Shown here in pieces: positions 17,628 through 28,600 of a stretch of DNA of 64,000 bases. The notes beneath the pieces are model-generated. The model did no database searches. It was given only the letters and a program-made list of their open reading frames with translations, and was not told the DNA's origin. Source of the stretch: an uncultured Lachnospiraceae bacterium (lineage in GTDB: Bacteria > Bacillota > Clostridia > Lachnospirales > Lachnospiraceae); the NCBI GenBank assembly GCA_910583835.1, contig CAJTYM010000020.1:1-64000 (forward strand), written 5' to 3'. A program made the position numbers and the translations under genes. Numbering within the stretch: position 1 is the first letter of the stretch; each line of letters opens with the position of its first letter.

Positions 17628-20600
17628 CTATTTTAATAACTTAATCTTAACAACAGCTTTCTTCCCGGTTCCATCCGTTGCAGCTGCCGTGATTCTGACA
17701 GTTTTGCCCTTCCCTGCTTTCTTCGTGGACACCTTGCCTTTGCTGTTGACCGTTGCCCATTTCTTGTTTGAAGATTTCCAGGAGAGCTTGGTGTTTGCTG
17801 TCTTACGTCCTTTCTTGCCGCCGGTGGTTTTGATGGTCGGCTTGAGGGTTATCTTCTTGCCGGCCTTTACTTTCTGGGTCTTTGCCTTGAAGCTGATTTT
17901 GGTGACGGCATTCTTCATAATCTTAATCTTGAAAGTGGCTTTCTGCAAGCTTCCGTCATGGGCAGTTGCGGTGATAGTCACGGTCTTGCCCTTACCGGCT
18001 TTTTTCGTAGTTACGATTCCGTTATTGCTGACCGTTGCCCATTTTGTATTGGAAGACTCCCAGGTTAAAGCGCTGTCTGTCGCATTTTTGGGAGTTACGG
18101 CAGCTTTCAGGCTGATTTTCTTGCCTGCCGCAATTTTTGCGGACTTGCCGTTGGCTATGGTTACTTTTGTGACTTTAATGGGTGTTGGCGCTGGCGGCTT
18201 TGGTTCCACCGGATTCCCGGAAACTGGCGGCTTTGGTTCCGCAGGATCCTCAGAAACTGGTGGTTTCGTGGTACCGGGAACCTGTGGGTTGCGGAAAGCT
18301 TTTGCTACAACCGGTACATAAAATTCTTCAATTGCTTTGAGGTTTGGGTGCGTTCCCGAGCCATTTATGCCGGGCAGCCCATTGTCCCCATTGTCATTAA
18401 AGGTATATGCATTTTTCTGGTTGACGTCAGTGGTATCCAGTGTGCTGTCCTCATAGACATTTGCCACGGCAACGCCGTATTTTGCACATGCCAGCATCTG
18501 GATATCGTGCAGTTGTTCCTGGATGCCGGTATCGCGGCTTCCAAGCTTGTGGACTGCAACGTAAATAATCTGCGTATTGGGCCATTTCTCTGTCATTTTC
18601 ACAATCGTCTGCTCAAATGCCCCGGCAAATGTCGTAGTGTCAAGCGTTGTGCTGCCAGGCGTTCCCATGACAGTTCCCACTTGGATGCCTGCATTATTTT
18701 TGATGTATTCCGCATCGTTTGTTCCGCCATCGAAGAGCACAAAGTCCGGTGATTCTCCCGGAGCCTTAGCAAGCTGTGCAAGAATCTGTCCGCCGTCATA
18801 GTTGGCATCTAAAACAGTCGCGCCGTTTACAGCGAATTTTCTGACGTTCATGCCTTCCTGGTCTGCCACAAAATTGATGAAGCTTGCCTTTTCATACTTA
18901 TGTCCGGCAACAATGCTGTCGCCAAAAGCATAAACGGTTTTTCCGGCTAACGGAAGCTGGATTTCCGTTGGCGCTGTTATTACAAAATTATCAATATACT
19001 GCGGTTTGGAATCCCACCAGCTGCAGGCATTCATTTTTGCCAGATTTACAGCATCGGTAGAAATATTCAGTTTCTGTGCAAGGACTTTGCCATTTTTCTC
19101 GGATAAGCGGAAACTTACCTTTTGGGAGGTAAAGTCTGCATGGACCCGGAACGTATAAGTCTTGGAGGCATCCATGGGAACTGCGCTCCATGTCGGCTCT
19201 TCTTTTTCGGCTGCTTTGGCGCTGTCTACGGCGCCGCCGGTTGTGGAGGTGCGCAGTTCTTTCTTCTGGGGGGCGGCGCATACGGCAAACAATAGCCTGT
19301 CGTAGCTGTCGCGGAATTCAAAGCCCATCTTGTTGGCGCTGTCGCACTTCCAGTCAAAGCTGAAATCAACGCCTTTCTGGCTGCTCACCTGTGCCGGGAA
19401 AGGAGCAACGCTTGCCTTGGCATTTCCCATATTTTTGGTGATGACCAAATTGCCGTTTTCAACAGCTGAGCCGCCGTCAAAAACAAAAGCATTTTGGGGA
19501 GCGCTGTCAAAGGTTTCGTTCATAATGGTATTTTCGTAGGCTGCCGGCATATCTGCTAAGTCCGTTGTGATATCTGCAACGTTCATTTTTCCGGCTGTCA
19601 GTGTGACGGTTACCGTCTTCCCGGCAGCGGAGACGGTTGCCTGACCGGCTGCCAGCCCTTCGGTAATCAGGTATGCTCCCGCTTCATTTGTCTGAGCAGT
19701 AACGGTTTTATCACCAATTTTGACCGTTACCGTTGTGTTGGCAAGCGCGTTGGACAATGCATCGGCGACTGTACCGCGGAGCGAGACAGCTGACGCTTCC
19801 ATTGCTACCTCAAACATACCGATAGTGGGAGTGTCTGCCGCTGCGGAAGTTTGGGTTTTATCTTCATCAAATGTAGCGGCTGCGCCAGTCTTATTTGTGA
19901 ATGTGGGGTAATCTTTCCGCTCAATATTCACGCAGTTCTTCCAGGATTCATTGGCATTCATTGCTGCCAATGGCGTAAAGTTGAATTTTGTCCCAGCCGC
20001 TTTTAATCCATCGTCAATGCTGATGTTGTTGGAGTCTTTATTGACGCCGCAGGCAATCAGCGGGGAAGTCTGTTGGGGACGCAGGCCGTTGGCTTCTAAG
20101 AGCACGCCCGTCTCAAAACTGCCGGCGCGGCCTATGCTTGGCGATGTTCCCTCAAAAGGATTTTCGGTCAGGATAATCGGGTTGGTTTCCTTGGAGGGCG
20201 CTGCAGTTCCGAAGTATGCATTATTGTGGAAAGCAAAGCTTGTGCCGCCGCTGAAGTTGAATCCCGTACCTTTGCCGTCATAGAAGACATTATTGAAATA
20301 TGCTGCGGAGCCGCCGCCCCAGGGGTCGAGATTGTCTGTAGCGTTCTCTGGCGCGTCTGCGCTTCGGTAGAATACGTTATTATAAATCTGGAAATAGCCG
20401 CTTCCCATGGAGTAGTGGACATAGCTTCTTGTGCAGTTCTGCGCCAGGTTGTAGCGGATGACACCGGAGTTGAAGGCAACGCCGCAGAGAAGGAATGCTT
20501 CGCCGCAGTCATGCACATAATTGTACTGGATCAATGCGTTGGTCACGCGCCAGTCCGGGTCAATGGCATTGTCATCGGCGCCGTAGGATTTCTTGGCAAC

Positions 20601-22316
20601 ATCAGACACTTCGTTGTACTGTACAGCGACATTGTCGGCAAAATATAATTCAATGCCGCAGGTTCCGATATGTTCCAGCACGTTTCGCTGAACCAGGGAA
20701 TCCCTGACGCTTGTGAGGTAGATGCCGTTACATGCATAGGCGGAAGCGCCCTGATTGATATAGTTATCCTGAACGATGATATTGCTGTGGGGCTTCCAGT
20801 TGGGATCGTAGTAATCCGGCGCGCCCCCGGCGCCGTTTCTGGTATCCCATGCGCCGCTTTTATACTGGTCTCCTTCTCCATGCCATTGCTTTACGGCGAT
20901 ACCGCTGAAAGAGTTGTTGATAAACTCGCTCTTTTCTATGATAATATCGGAAAACTGCGTTGCGATGCCTTTGGTCGGCGACAGGCACTCGATGAGCAGC
21001 CCGCCGGTTCTTTTGGAACCGTCCAGCCCGCCGTTGTTTACAATCCCCGGATCTGAATGCCCGGTATTGCCAATCCATGTGACATGTCCGGTGACATCAT
21101 GCACCTTTACGTTATGGATACGGAAGCCTTTTAATGTTGCAACATCACGTCCGGCAATGTGAATGCCGCGGTAGTCGCCAAGCATTCCTCCGGCTTCGTC
21201 TGTACGCTCGGTCACATTGCCGGTGGGAGTTATCCCATTTGTAGCCATAGGAAAGCCTTCGGCGGTGTTCGAGATATCAAGTTCACTGATTTCCCAGTAT
21301 TGCTGGTTGCAGAGGAACAATGCGTCTTTCATCTTAGCATTTGCGGCAATCTGCGGCAGAGGCTGTTCATCATCTCCATAGCCGCGAATGGTAATTCTGG
21401 ATGTCTCATTTCCGCTTCCCTGCGGCTGCAGTGTCTGGTTTTCCCATTTGCCGCCACGCTGGAAACAAATGGTATCTCCGGGAATAAAGTGTTCGCGGTT
21501 TACACGGTCAATCGTTGTCCATGCTGTCTCTGGCGACTGCCCATTGTTTCCGTCGTCTCCGCTTACAGCCACATAAAATGTCGTGCTCTGTGTACGCTCC
21601 TTCTGTGCGGTTACTCTGGCGGATTTGATATACATGGTGCCGGTGTTCCAGGAATCCGCAAAATATCTGATTTTATTCAGGTTTGTTACCTTTTCCCGGG
21701 CATTCGCGCCTACAAGAAGGTATTCCCCATCTACGGAGACGCGGAATGTATCTTCTTTTAAGTCAATATCCATGCATACGGTCTGCCATTTGCCTAAATT
21801 TACGGCTCCTGCTGATAATTTTGTGCTGCTGTTGTTTACATGGCATTTGTATTCAGACCAGTTTCCTTCTGTCAGCAACGTATAAGCGTTTTTGCCGGAA
21901 GTGTCAGACAAATAGGGAATGCTGAATTGGTTGGCATGTGCCTCGGTTCCCAGTTTGATGACGGTCTCTACAGAGACATACCGGTAAGTATCCTCAGTGA
22001 TTCCCAAAGAATCATAGACAAGGTTTGTTTCTGCCCCATTACTTGGATGGGCAAGTTTAAGGACTTTTCCCTGTTCAGAATCGTTCTCCAGTGTGGCTGA
22101 ACCGGCACCGGCAGCAACTGACCATCCGTTTAGGGAGTTAAGGTCTGTCATTGTGCTAAAATCAATGGCAGCAATTTCTGTTGTTTCTAATGCCGCTGCC
22201 TTTGGGGCATTGGCTTTTGTTTCGCCCGCCGCCATGACCGGATTGCATGAGGTGACTGTCAGTCCGGCTGCACACAGCAAGGCAAGGAAACGTTGTTTCA
22301 CTTTTCGTTTTACCAT
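17628..22316 (-). CDS. Giant secreted beta-helix / SGNH hydrolase protein with Ig-like tail
   Basis: 1562 residues from the ATG at 22316, chosen for AAGGAG upstream; the frame is open 26 codons further without such a site. Signal peptide to about residue 30 (a VTSC lipobox-like sequence is also present). Then a concanavalin-like region (about 45-240), a right-handed beta-helix (about 245-760, starting FYVAVSGDDGNNG), a carboxypeptidase-regulatory-like domain (about 845-915), a second beta-sandwich (about 930-1115) and an SGNH/GDSL hydrolase (about 1124-1345). The hydrolase has GDS (S1134) and GGTND, but SGTH (1320-1323) where DxxH is usual. A Pro/Glu linker and two Lys-rich Big_2 domains end it. 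Possible role: polysaccharide binding or lyase plus deacetylation. Confidence 0.85.
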   Translation of the reverse strand: MVKRKVKQRFLALLCAAGLTVTSCNPVMAAGETKANAPKAAALETTEIAAIDFSTMTDLNSLNGWSVAAGAGSATLENDSEQGKVLKLAHPSNGAETNLVYDSLGITEDTYRYVSVETVIKLGTEAHANQFSIPYLSDTSGKNAYTLLTEGNWSEYKCHVNNSSTKLSAGAVNLGKWQTVCMDIDLKEDTFRVSVDGEYLLVGANAREKVTNLNKIRYFADSWNTGTMYIKSARVTAQKERTQSTTFYVAVSGDDGNNGQSPETAWTTIDRVNREHFIPGDTICFQRGGKWENQTLQPQGSGNETSRITIRGYGDDEQPLPQIAANAKMKDALFLCNQQYWEISELDISNTAEGFPMATNGITPTGNVTERTDEAGGMLGDYRGIHIAGRDVATLKGFRIHNVKVHDVTGHVTWIGNTGHSDPGIVNNGGLDGSKRTGGLLIECLSPTKGIATQFSDIIIEKSEFINNSFSGIAVKQWHGEGDQYKSGAWDTRNGAGGAPDYYDPNWKPHSNIIVQDNYINQGASAYACNGIYLTSVRDSLVQRNVLEHIGTCGIELYFADNVAVQYNEVSDVAKKSYGADDNAIDPDWRVTNALIQYNYVHDCGEAFLLCGVAFNSGVIRYNLAQNCTRSYVHYSMGSGYFQIYNNVFYRSADAPENATDNLDPWGGGSAAYFNNVFYDGKGTGFNFSGGTSFAFHNNAYFGTAAPSKETNPIILTENPFEGTSPSIGRAGSFETGVLLEANGLRPQQTSPLIACGVNKDSNNISIDDGLKAAGTKFNFTPLAAMNANESWKNCVNIERKDYPTFTNKTGAAATFDEDKTQTSAAADTPTIGMFEVAMEASAVSLRGTVADALSNALANTTVTVKIGDKTVTAQTNEAGAYLITEGLAAGQATVSAAGKTVTVTLTAGKMNVADITTDLADMPAAYENTIMNETFDSAPQNAFVFDGGSAVENGNLVITKNMGNAKASVAPFPAQVSSQKGVDFSFDWKCDSANKMGFEFRDSYDRLLFAVCAAPQKKELRTSTTGGAVDSAKAAEKEEPTWSAVPMDASKTYTFRVHADFTSQKVSFRLSEKNGKVLAQKLNISTDAVNLAKMNACSWWDSKPQYIDNFVITAPTEIQLPLAGKTVYAFGDSIVAGHKYEKASFINFVADQEGMNVRKFAVNGATVLDANYDGGQILAQLAKAPGESPDFVLFDGGTNDAEYIKNNAGIQVGTVMGTPGSTTLDTTTFAGAFEQTIVKMTEKWPNTQIIYVAVHKLGSRDTGIQEQLHDIQMLACAKYGVAVANVYEDSTLDTTDVNQKNAYTFNDNGDNGLPGINGSGTHPNLKAIEEFYVPVVAKAFRNPQVPGTTKPPVSEDPAEPKPPVSGNPVEPKPPAPTPIKVTKVTIANGKSAKIAAGKKISLKAAVTPKNATDSALTWESSNTKWATVSNNGIVTTKKAGKGKTVTITATAHDGSLQKATFKIKIMKNAVTKISFKAKTQKVKAGKKITLKPTIKTTGGKKGRKTANTKLSWKSSNKKWATVNSKGKVSTKKAGKGKTVRITAAATDGTGKKAVVKIKLLK

Positions 22317-22622
22317 GTTACATTCTCCTTCCTTGATATTTGGTTGAAATGTTTTTCTGTTTTGGTTTTCATGTGCTTTTCCTTGCATGAACATAATGTT
22401 AAGTATATCTTACTGTGCATTTTGACGGAGAACTATGTAAAAAACCGTGAAGTTATATGTAAAATTCCGACATTGGCGTACAAGGCTTGTGTCAGTGTTT
22501 ATGAAATTTATATGAAATGTCGGAATTTTGCAAGTTGTTTTTCGGAATAGTCCAATCCGCTTTTCCTCATTTTCCATTATCATATAGTCATGACCCAAAA
22601 CTGGAAAAAGGAGGATAAGGAA
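22317..22622. other. Divergent regulatory region between two giant secreted-protein genes
   Basis: No gene. It holds both ribosome binding sites, a 14-bp perfect inverted repeat (22461-22474 and 22516-22529) and -10-like sequences for each direction without good -35 boxes, consistent with activator-dependent divergent promoters. Confidence 0.6.
22461..22529. promoter_or_regulatory. 14-bp inverted repeat, candidate operator for both divergent genes
   Basis: AAAATTCCGACATT (22461-22474) is exactly complementary to 22516-22529; with one mismatch the arms extend to 17 bases. The 41-base spacing (55 bases between arm starts, about five helical turns) suits a dimeric or looping regulator. The YesN-type regulator at 14659 is a candidate binder. 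Confidence 0.55.
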
Positions 22623-25600
22623 ATGGGAAAGAATGTAACTATGAAATGGAAACGTGGAATTGCGTTCGCGTTAAGCTTAGCGCTTACGCTAACCATGCTT
22701 CCGGACGTATGGCCCGGCACAGCCGTCATGGCTGCAGAGCCGGAAGAGGCGGCAGTTGTGGCTGCTTCAGAGGAAGGAGGTGCAGCCGGGGTTGCCTTCC
22801 AAAGTGAGAATATCGCCTGGAAGGCAACGGCAGGCGCAGATTACTCGAATACAGGGGCGGACCCTGGGAATGTAAACAATGGGTATCTGGCTACCGACAA
22901 ACCTGGCACAACATGGAACACCTGGAAACAGGGCGGCTTATCGGACCCAGCGACTATCTGGCTGGAGTGGAAGGTGAGTCAGGAACTTGACGGCATGCGC
23001 ATCATATGGTGGGCGGACAATGCCAATAAGGAAGGCTCTGACAACGTTACCTTCCCGAAATCCTGTACCGTAGAGTACCAGAACGAAGCTGGGGCATGGA
23101 CGCAGATTACCGGCATGACAAATGAAAGCAATGAATCAACGGACCAGGTAGGCGTGCTCTATAACAACAGTGACGGAAATGGAGTGAACGGCGCCAACAA
23201 GCAGTGGAATACCGTAAAGTTCAAGGATAAGGTTAAGACGAAAAAGCTTCGCCTTAAGATTACCCGCAGCGGAACCGGCAATAACGGCGTGGGAATCAGC
23301 GAGTGGGAAGTGTATGGAAACAAGTCTTTAGATGCAGAAAAAGTAAACATTGCTGGGGAGGCAACGGCAGAAGCGGACTACGCCAACAGCGGCAGTGGCC
23401 TGTCAAAGGTAAATGATGGGCAGCTTGCCGGAAGCGGAGGCGGATTTACCTGGAACACCTGGAAGAAGGAAGGCAATCTTGTATATCCTTATCCGATTAC
23501 ATTGAAGTGGAAACACCGGCGAACACTGTCCAGCATGAAAGTAATGTGGTGGGCAGACGATGTCCATGCCGGAGACGACATGGACGGCGTAATGTTCCCC
23601 AAGAGCTGCGAGGCTGAGTATTGGAATGGAACAGATTGGGTCAAAATTACCGGGATGACGGATGAGAGTGGGAAGACCACTGATACAGTAGGCATAAAGT
23701 GCGGTTCCGGGCAGACGGCAGTTTCACCGGATGATGCGGCGAGCGCAAATTATACGTTGGAGAAAAACCGCTATTGGAATGAGGTAACATTTGCAGAAGA
23801 GATTCAGACAGACCAGGTCCGTCTGCTCATTGCCAGGCCGGACGGAACAAGCATACATGCCGGCATCGGCATCGGCGAATGGGAAGTCTACGGCGACTAT
23901 GAGGAAGATCCTATCGTGATGGGATTCAATATTGCGCCCAAGGCGGAAGCTTCCGCAGAATATGAGAATACCGATACGTCTGTGGACAACGTGAATAACA
24001 TGGCGCTTGGCGGGGACAGCAAGACCTCATGGAATACCTGGAATAAGGATGGAAACTTAAAGTATCCGCAGCCTGTTACCCTGACCTGGGAGGAGCCTTA
24101 TGACATCGCCAGCATGCGCGTGATGTGGTGGGCAGATGACTCACAGCCCGGCACAGCGGGCGGAGACGGCGTATTATACCCGAAAGACTGCAAGGCACAG
24201 TATTGGGATTATGTTACAAACGGCTGGAAAGACATTACGGCCATGGAAGATGCAGATGGTGCTGCGGCAGCCTCAGTTGGCGTAGCGGGAAATGGAACGC
24301 AGGGGACGAACAGGACCTGGAATGGCATTGTATTTAAGGAAGCGGTAAAGACTACCGCACTGCGGCTTCTCATCAACCGTCCAGACAATGCAGGCAACAC
24401 GAGCGGCATCGGTATCGGCGAGTGGGAAGTATTCGGCAAAGAGATTACGGATGAGTTTATCGGCGCGGAGATTACCGGCAAGAGACAGCTGTTAAAGAGC
24501 GAGACCTCTGAGTATTATGCAGAGAGCATTCCCAAGAACCTAAACGATGCGTTTACTTATAAATGGAGCATTCCGAGCGCATCGCAAAGCAAAATTGAAA
24601 TTGTCGGCGCAGCTAATGCAAAGGCTGTTTCTATCAGAGCAAAAGAGAAGGGCAGCGCGTCTATCAGCCTGGAAATGGCTTCCGGTGGGCGGACGGTCAA
24701 GGCGGAATATGAGGTCAGCATTGATGAGATTACGACAATCGATCCATATGTGACGACTACAACGCCCGGGAAGAAGCCCATCCTGCCAGATACCGTGGTT
24801 GCCAACGGCATTGCCTTTGATGACCCGACGCCAAGCCTGAAGAGCACGACCAAGAAGGATTTTGATTTCGGGGAGAGTTTCAATTCCAAGCTGATGCCCG
24901 TAACATGGAAGTGGGATCAGGTTAAGGCAGAGGACTATGATGAAGTAGGAGATACTTTTACAGTGTATGGAACGGTCCCCAATACGGAAATCGATGCAGT
25001 GGCAAATGTCACGGTCAAGAAAGCAGCTGCGGCAGCTGTGGAGAACAGTACGGTGACGTTTGAGAACGTTGAGCTGACAGATAAATTCTGGCTGCCCAAG
25101 CAGAAGATCAATGCCCTGAATTCCCTGAATAAGGCAATCTATCAGATTCAGCAGTCTTCCGGCGGAGAGCCGAACTTTGACAATGCTATTAAGAAACTGA
25201 ATGGAGAGCCTTATGAGAAGTTCAGCGGCCTGGTATTTCAGGATACGGATATTTATAAGACGCTTGAGGCAATCTCCTATACGCTTTCCGTCATCAAGGA
25301 CGAGAAGGAAGATGCAGAAATCATAGCACAGAAAGCAAAACTGGAAAAGCAGCTGGAAAGCTGGATTACCAAGATTGAGAAAGTGCAGTATGCGGACGGC
25401 TACATCAATACGCATTTTACCCTGCGCTCAGAGGGATATGAAGGCGGCAGGGCGCCTGGGACGCACCGCTGGCGGAATATGAGCAACCATGAGATGTATG
25501 TTGCCGGGCATTTCCTGGAGTCGGTAGTGGCTTATACACGTTACAGGGAAGGAATTGGCGACCCGGACTACAGGCTGTATGTTGCCGGGCGTAGGTTTGC

Positions 25601-28600
25601 CGACCATATCGTGGAACGTTTCGGACCGAATGGTACGCGCCATGAAGTGCCGGGGCATGAAGAGGTTGAGCTTGCCCTTGTAAAATTCGCAAAGTTAGTG
25701 GAGGAATATGAGGGAGAAGGAACTGGGGACAAATATGTACAGACAGCAAAGACACTGATTGACCGGCGTGGGGAAGATTATAAATTACGTGAGAGCGGTT
25801 ACCAGGGGTATCAGGATGGCAAGAGGGAATATTCTCAGGATGCCACGCCGTTCACGCAGGAGACGAATGCCGTTGGCCATGCAGTGCGCGCAACTTATCT
25901 GTACACGGGCGCAACGGACGTGGCAAGGCTTTTGCCGGACGATGACCCGGACAAAGCAGCTTATATGAACACACTGGACAATCTCTGGGATTCGGTTGCC
26001 AACCGCAAGACTTACATTACCGGAGGAATCGGAGTGGCATCCAAGGGAGAGGACTTTGGCGGCGACTATGAGCTCCCGAACAACGATTCCTACTGTGAAA
26101 TCTGCGCATCCATTTCCCTGGCGAACTGGAACCAGCGCATGAACCTGGTGCATGAGGACTCCAAATATGCAGACGTCATGGAACGTACGCTGTATAATGG
26201 GATTCTTGTAGGGACGAATCTGGAAGGAACGAAGTTCTACTATGCCAACAAGCTGGAGATTCCGAAGGCAGGCGGAAGCACAGACGGCGGCATGTATGGC
26301 GGCGTACAGAGACAGGATTGGTTTAACTGCGCCTGCTGCCCGCCCAACCTGATGAGGACGATTGCCAAGCTCAGCGAGTATATGTATACGGTACATGGAG
26401 ACAACGTATATGTGAATCTCTTTGTGGGAAGCGATGGGAAGCTGAATGTGGACGGCACGGAAGTAAACCTCGTCCAGAAAACGGAATACCCATGGGGGGA
26501 CGGCACGATTGGCATCACGGTCAATCCACAGCAGGAGAAGGAGTTCACCATGAATATCCGTATTCCGGGCTGGGTAAAAGAGCAGGTAAATAAGGATGCT
26601 GCCATAGAAGTGATACCGGCCGGGAAGACCGAGGCCCAGGCAGAGACGATTGCCATGGACGAGAATAAGGGTTATGTTCCCGTCACAAGGGAGTGGAAAA
26701 AAGGCGATGTCATCAAGGTTAAGCTGCCCATGGAAGTAAGGAAGACCGAGACAAACCCGAATATCAAAACAAACCAGGGCAAGATAGCTATTGAAAGAGG
26801 GCCGATTGTCTATGCTTTGGAGAAAGCGGGAAATGCTCAGCTTAACAAAGATAATATCAGTGTAAGTGATTTTGACCCCAGAAATTTTGTAATCCCCAGA
26901 GATGCTGAACTGACAGCAAACAGGCGGGAAGCGTACCTGAAAGACGTCATGATGATTACAGGCAACGTGAAATACAAGAATGGCAATGAACTGATTGATG
27001 CCAAGCTGCAGGCGGTTCCCTTCTATGCCTCCAACAACAGGGGGGATACGGATGAATACCAGCCAAACGGCAAGTCCACAAGGATGACCGTGTGGACGAA
27101 CGCATCCGGAGATGCTCCGGTGATGCACACGGTAACGCTTGATGCCAACGGTGGCACGCTGTCAAAGAATTCCATAACCATCAGAGACGGTCAGACAATC
27201 GGAAGCCTGCCGATACCGACGAGGAAATATTTTGAATTCCTGGGCTGGTTCGATGCTAAAGAGGGCGGAAACCTGATAGCAAGGGATGCCGCTGTGAGCA
27301 AAGACATGACCGTTTACGCCCACTGGGAAAAGGATTCCGCAATTACAATTTATACGGTTACGTTTGATGCCAACGGAGGCAAGGTTTCCAAGGCTTCCAT
27401 AGACCAGGAGGAAGGACAGAAAGTAGGCGTGCTGCCAGTTCCGATGAAAGCCGGATCTGAATTCCAGGGCTGGTATACGGCAAAAGAAGGCGGGGAAGAG
27501 ATAACGAAGGATACAGTTGTCGACAGGAATTTCACAGCCTATGCCCGCTGGAACGACCCGGGTGTGGTATTCGGGGCATCCGGCAGCCAGACCAATGTAG
27601 GCGCCGACAATGCATTCCTGATTGCCGTTGGCAGGGATCCTTCCACGGAAGGAAACAATGAATCGGCAGCGTATGCGCCTGACATAACCGCAACAGGAGG
27701 AAACAAACTTGGAAGCACGAGGGTAGGCTGCCTGATATTCAAGCTGTCAGATGCATGGCGCAACCTGGATCCGGATAAAATCCAGGCTACCGTTACCATT
27801 AACGTGGTAGGCATCAACCATGAACTGGGTGACAATAAGACCAAAGCGGGACTGTTTGCAGTAAACAAGGGGCTGGGAGACATTACGCTGACTGATGCCA
27901 CAACTTACCCGGCAAAGAACGATGATTACTCTAGGTCTGCCACGATATACAGCAAGGAATGGATTTCCAAGACAGACCTCGGCAATAAGACATTTGACGT
28001 GACAGATATTGTAAAAGAACTTCTGGAAGATGAAAATGCAACCCACGCAGTTTTCCGTCTACAGACCGTTACCTCCGGTTTCCTGGTACGCAATGCGGGT
28101 GCAAACATGCCTAAACTGACAGTCAAGGAGAAATCTGAGGAAGACCCGGACAAAAACCAGGGCAGTTTAACCATAACCTGCGAAGGATTTACCTATGACG
28201 GAACAACGAAACCTCAGCCGAAAGTGGCGCAGACCACGAATACAGGGGCAGAGGTGACATATGCCTATTATACAGATGCTGCGTGCACCAAGGAAATCGC
28301 AGCCCCGGCCAACGCCGGAACCTATTATGTAAAAGGCACGGCAAAGGAGACTGATGAATATATGCAGGCGGTTTCCGAGGCAATAAAATTTGTGATTGCG
28401 CCGAAGAAAGTGGAGAAAGCCACAATAACCGGAATTGTGAACCAGGTTTATACCGGAAAAGCCCTTACACAGCCGAACATGAAAGTTGATGGCTATAAGG
28501 AGGGCGTGGACTACACCCTATCCTATGCGAACAATGTGAACATAGGAAAGGCAACCGTTACCATCACGTTCCGGGGCAACTACACGGGAACCATAACGGC

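Noticed and set aside
25785..27128. 447-codon reverse open frame inside the GH127 gene
   Set aside because: It is the antisense shadow of a strongly supported catalytic domain, with no ribosome binding site or recognisable protein.
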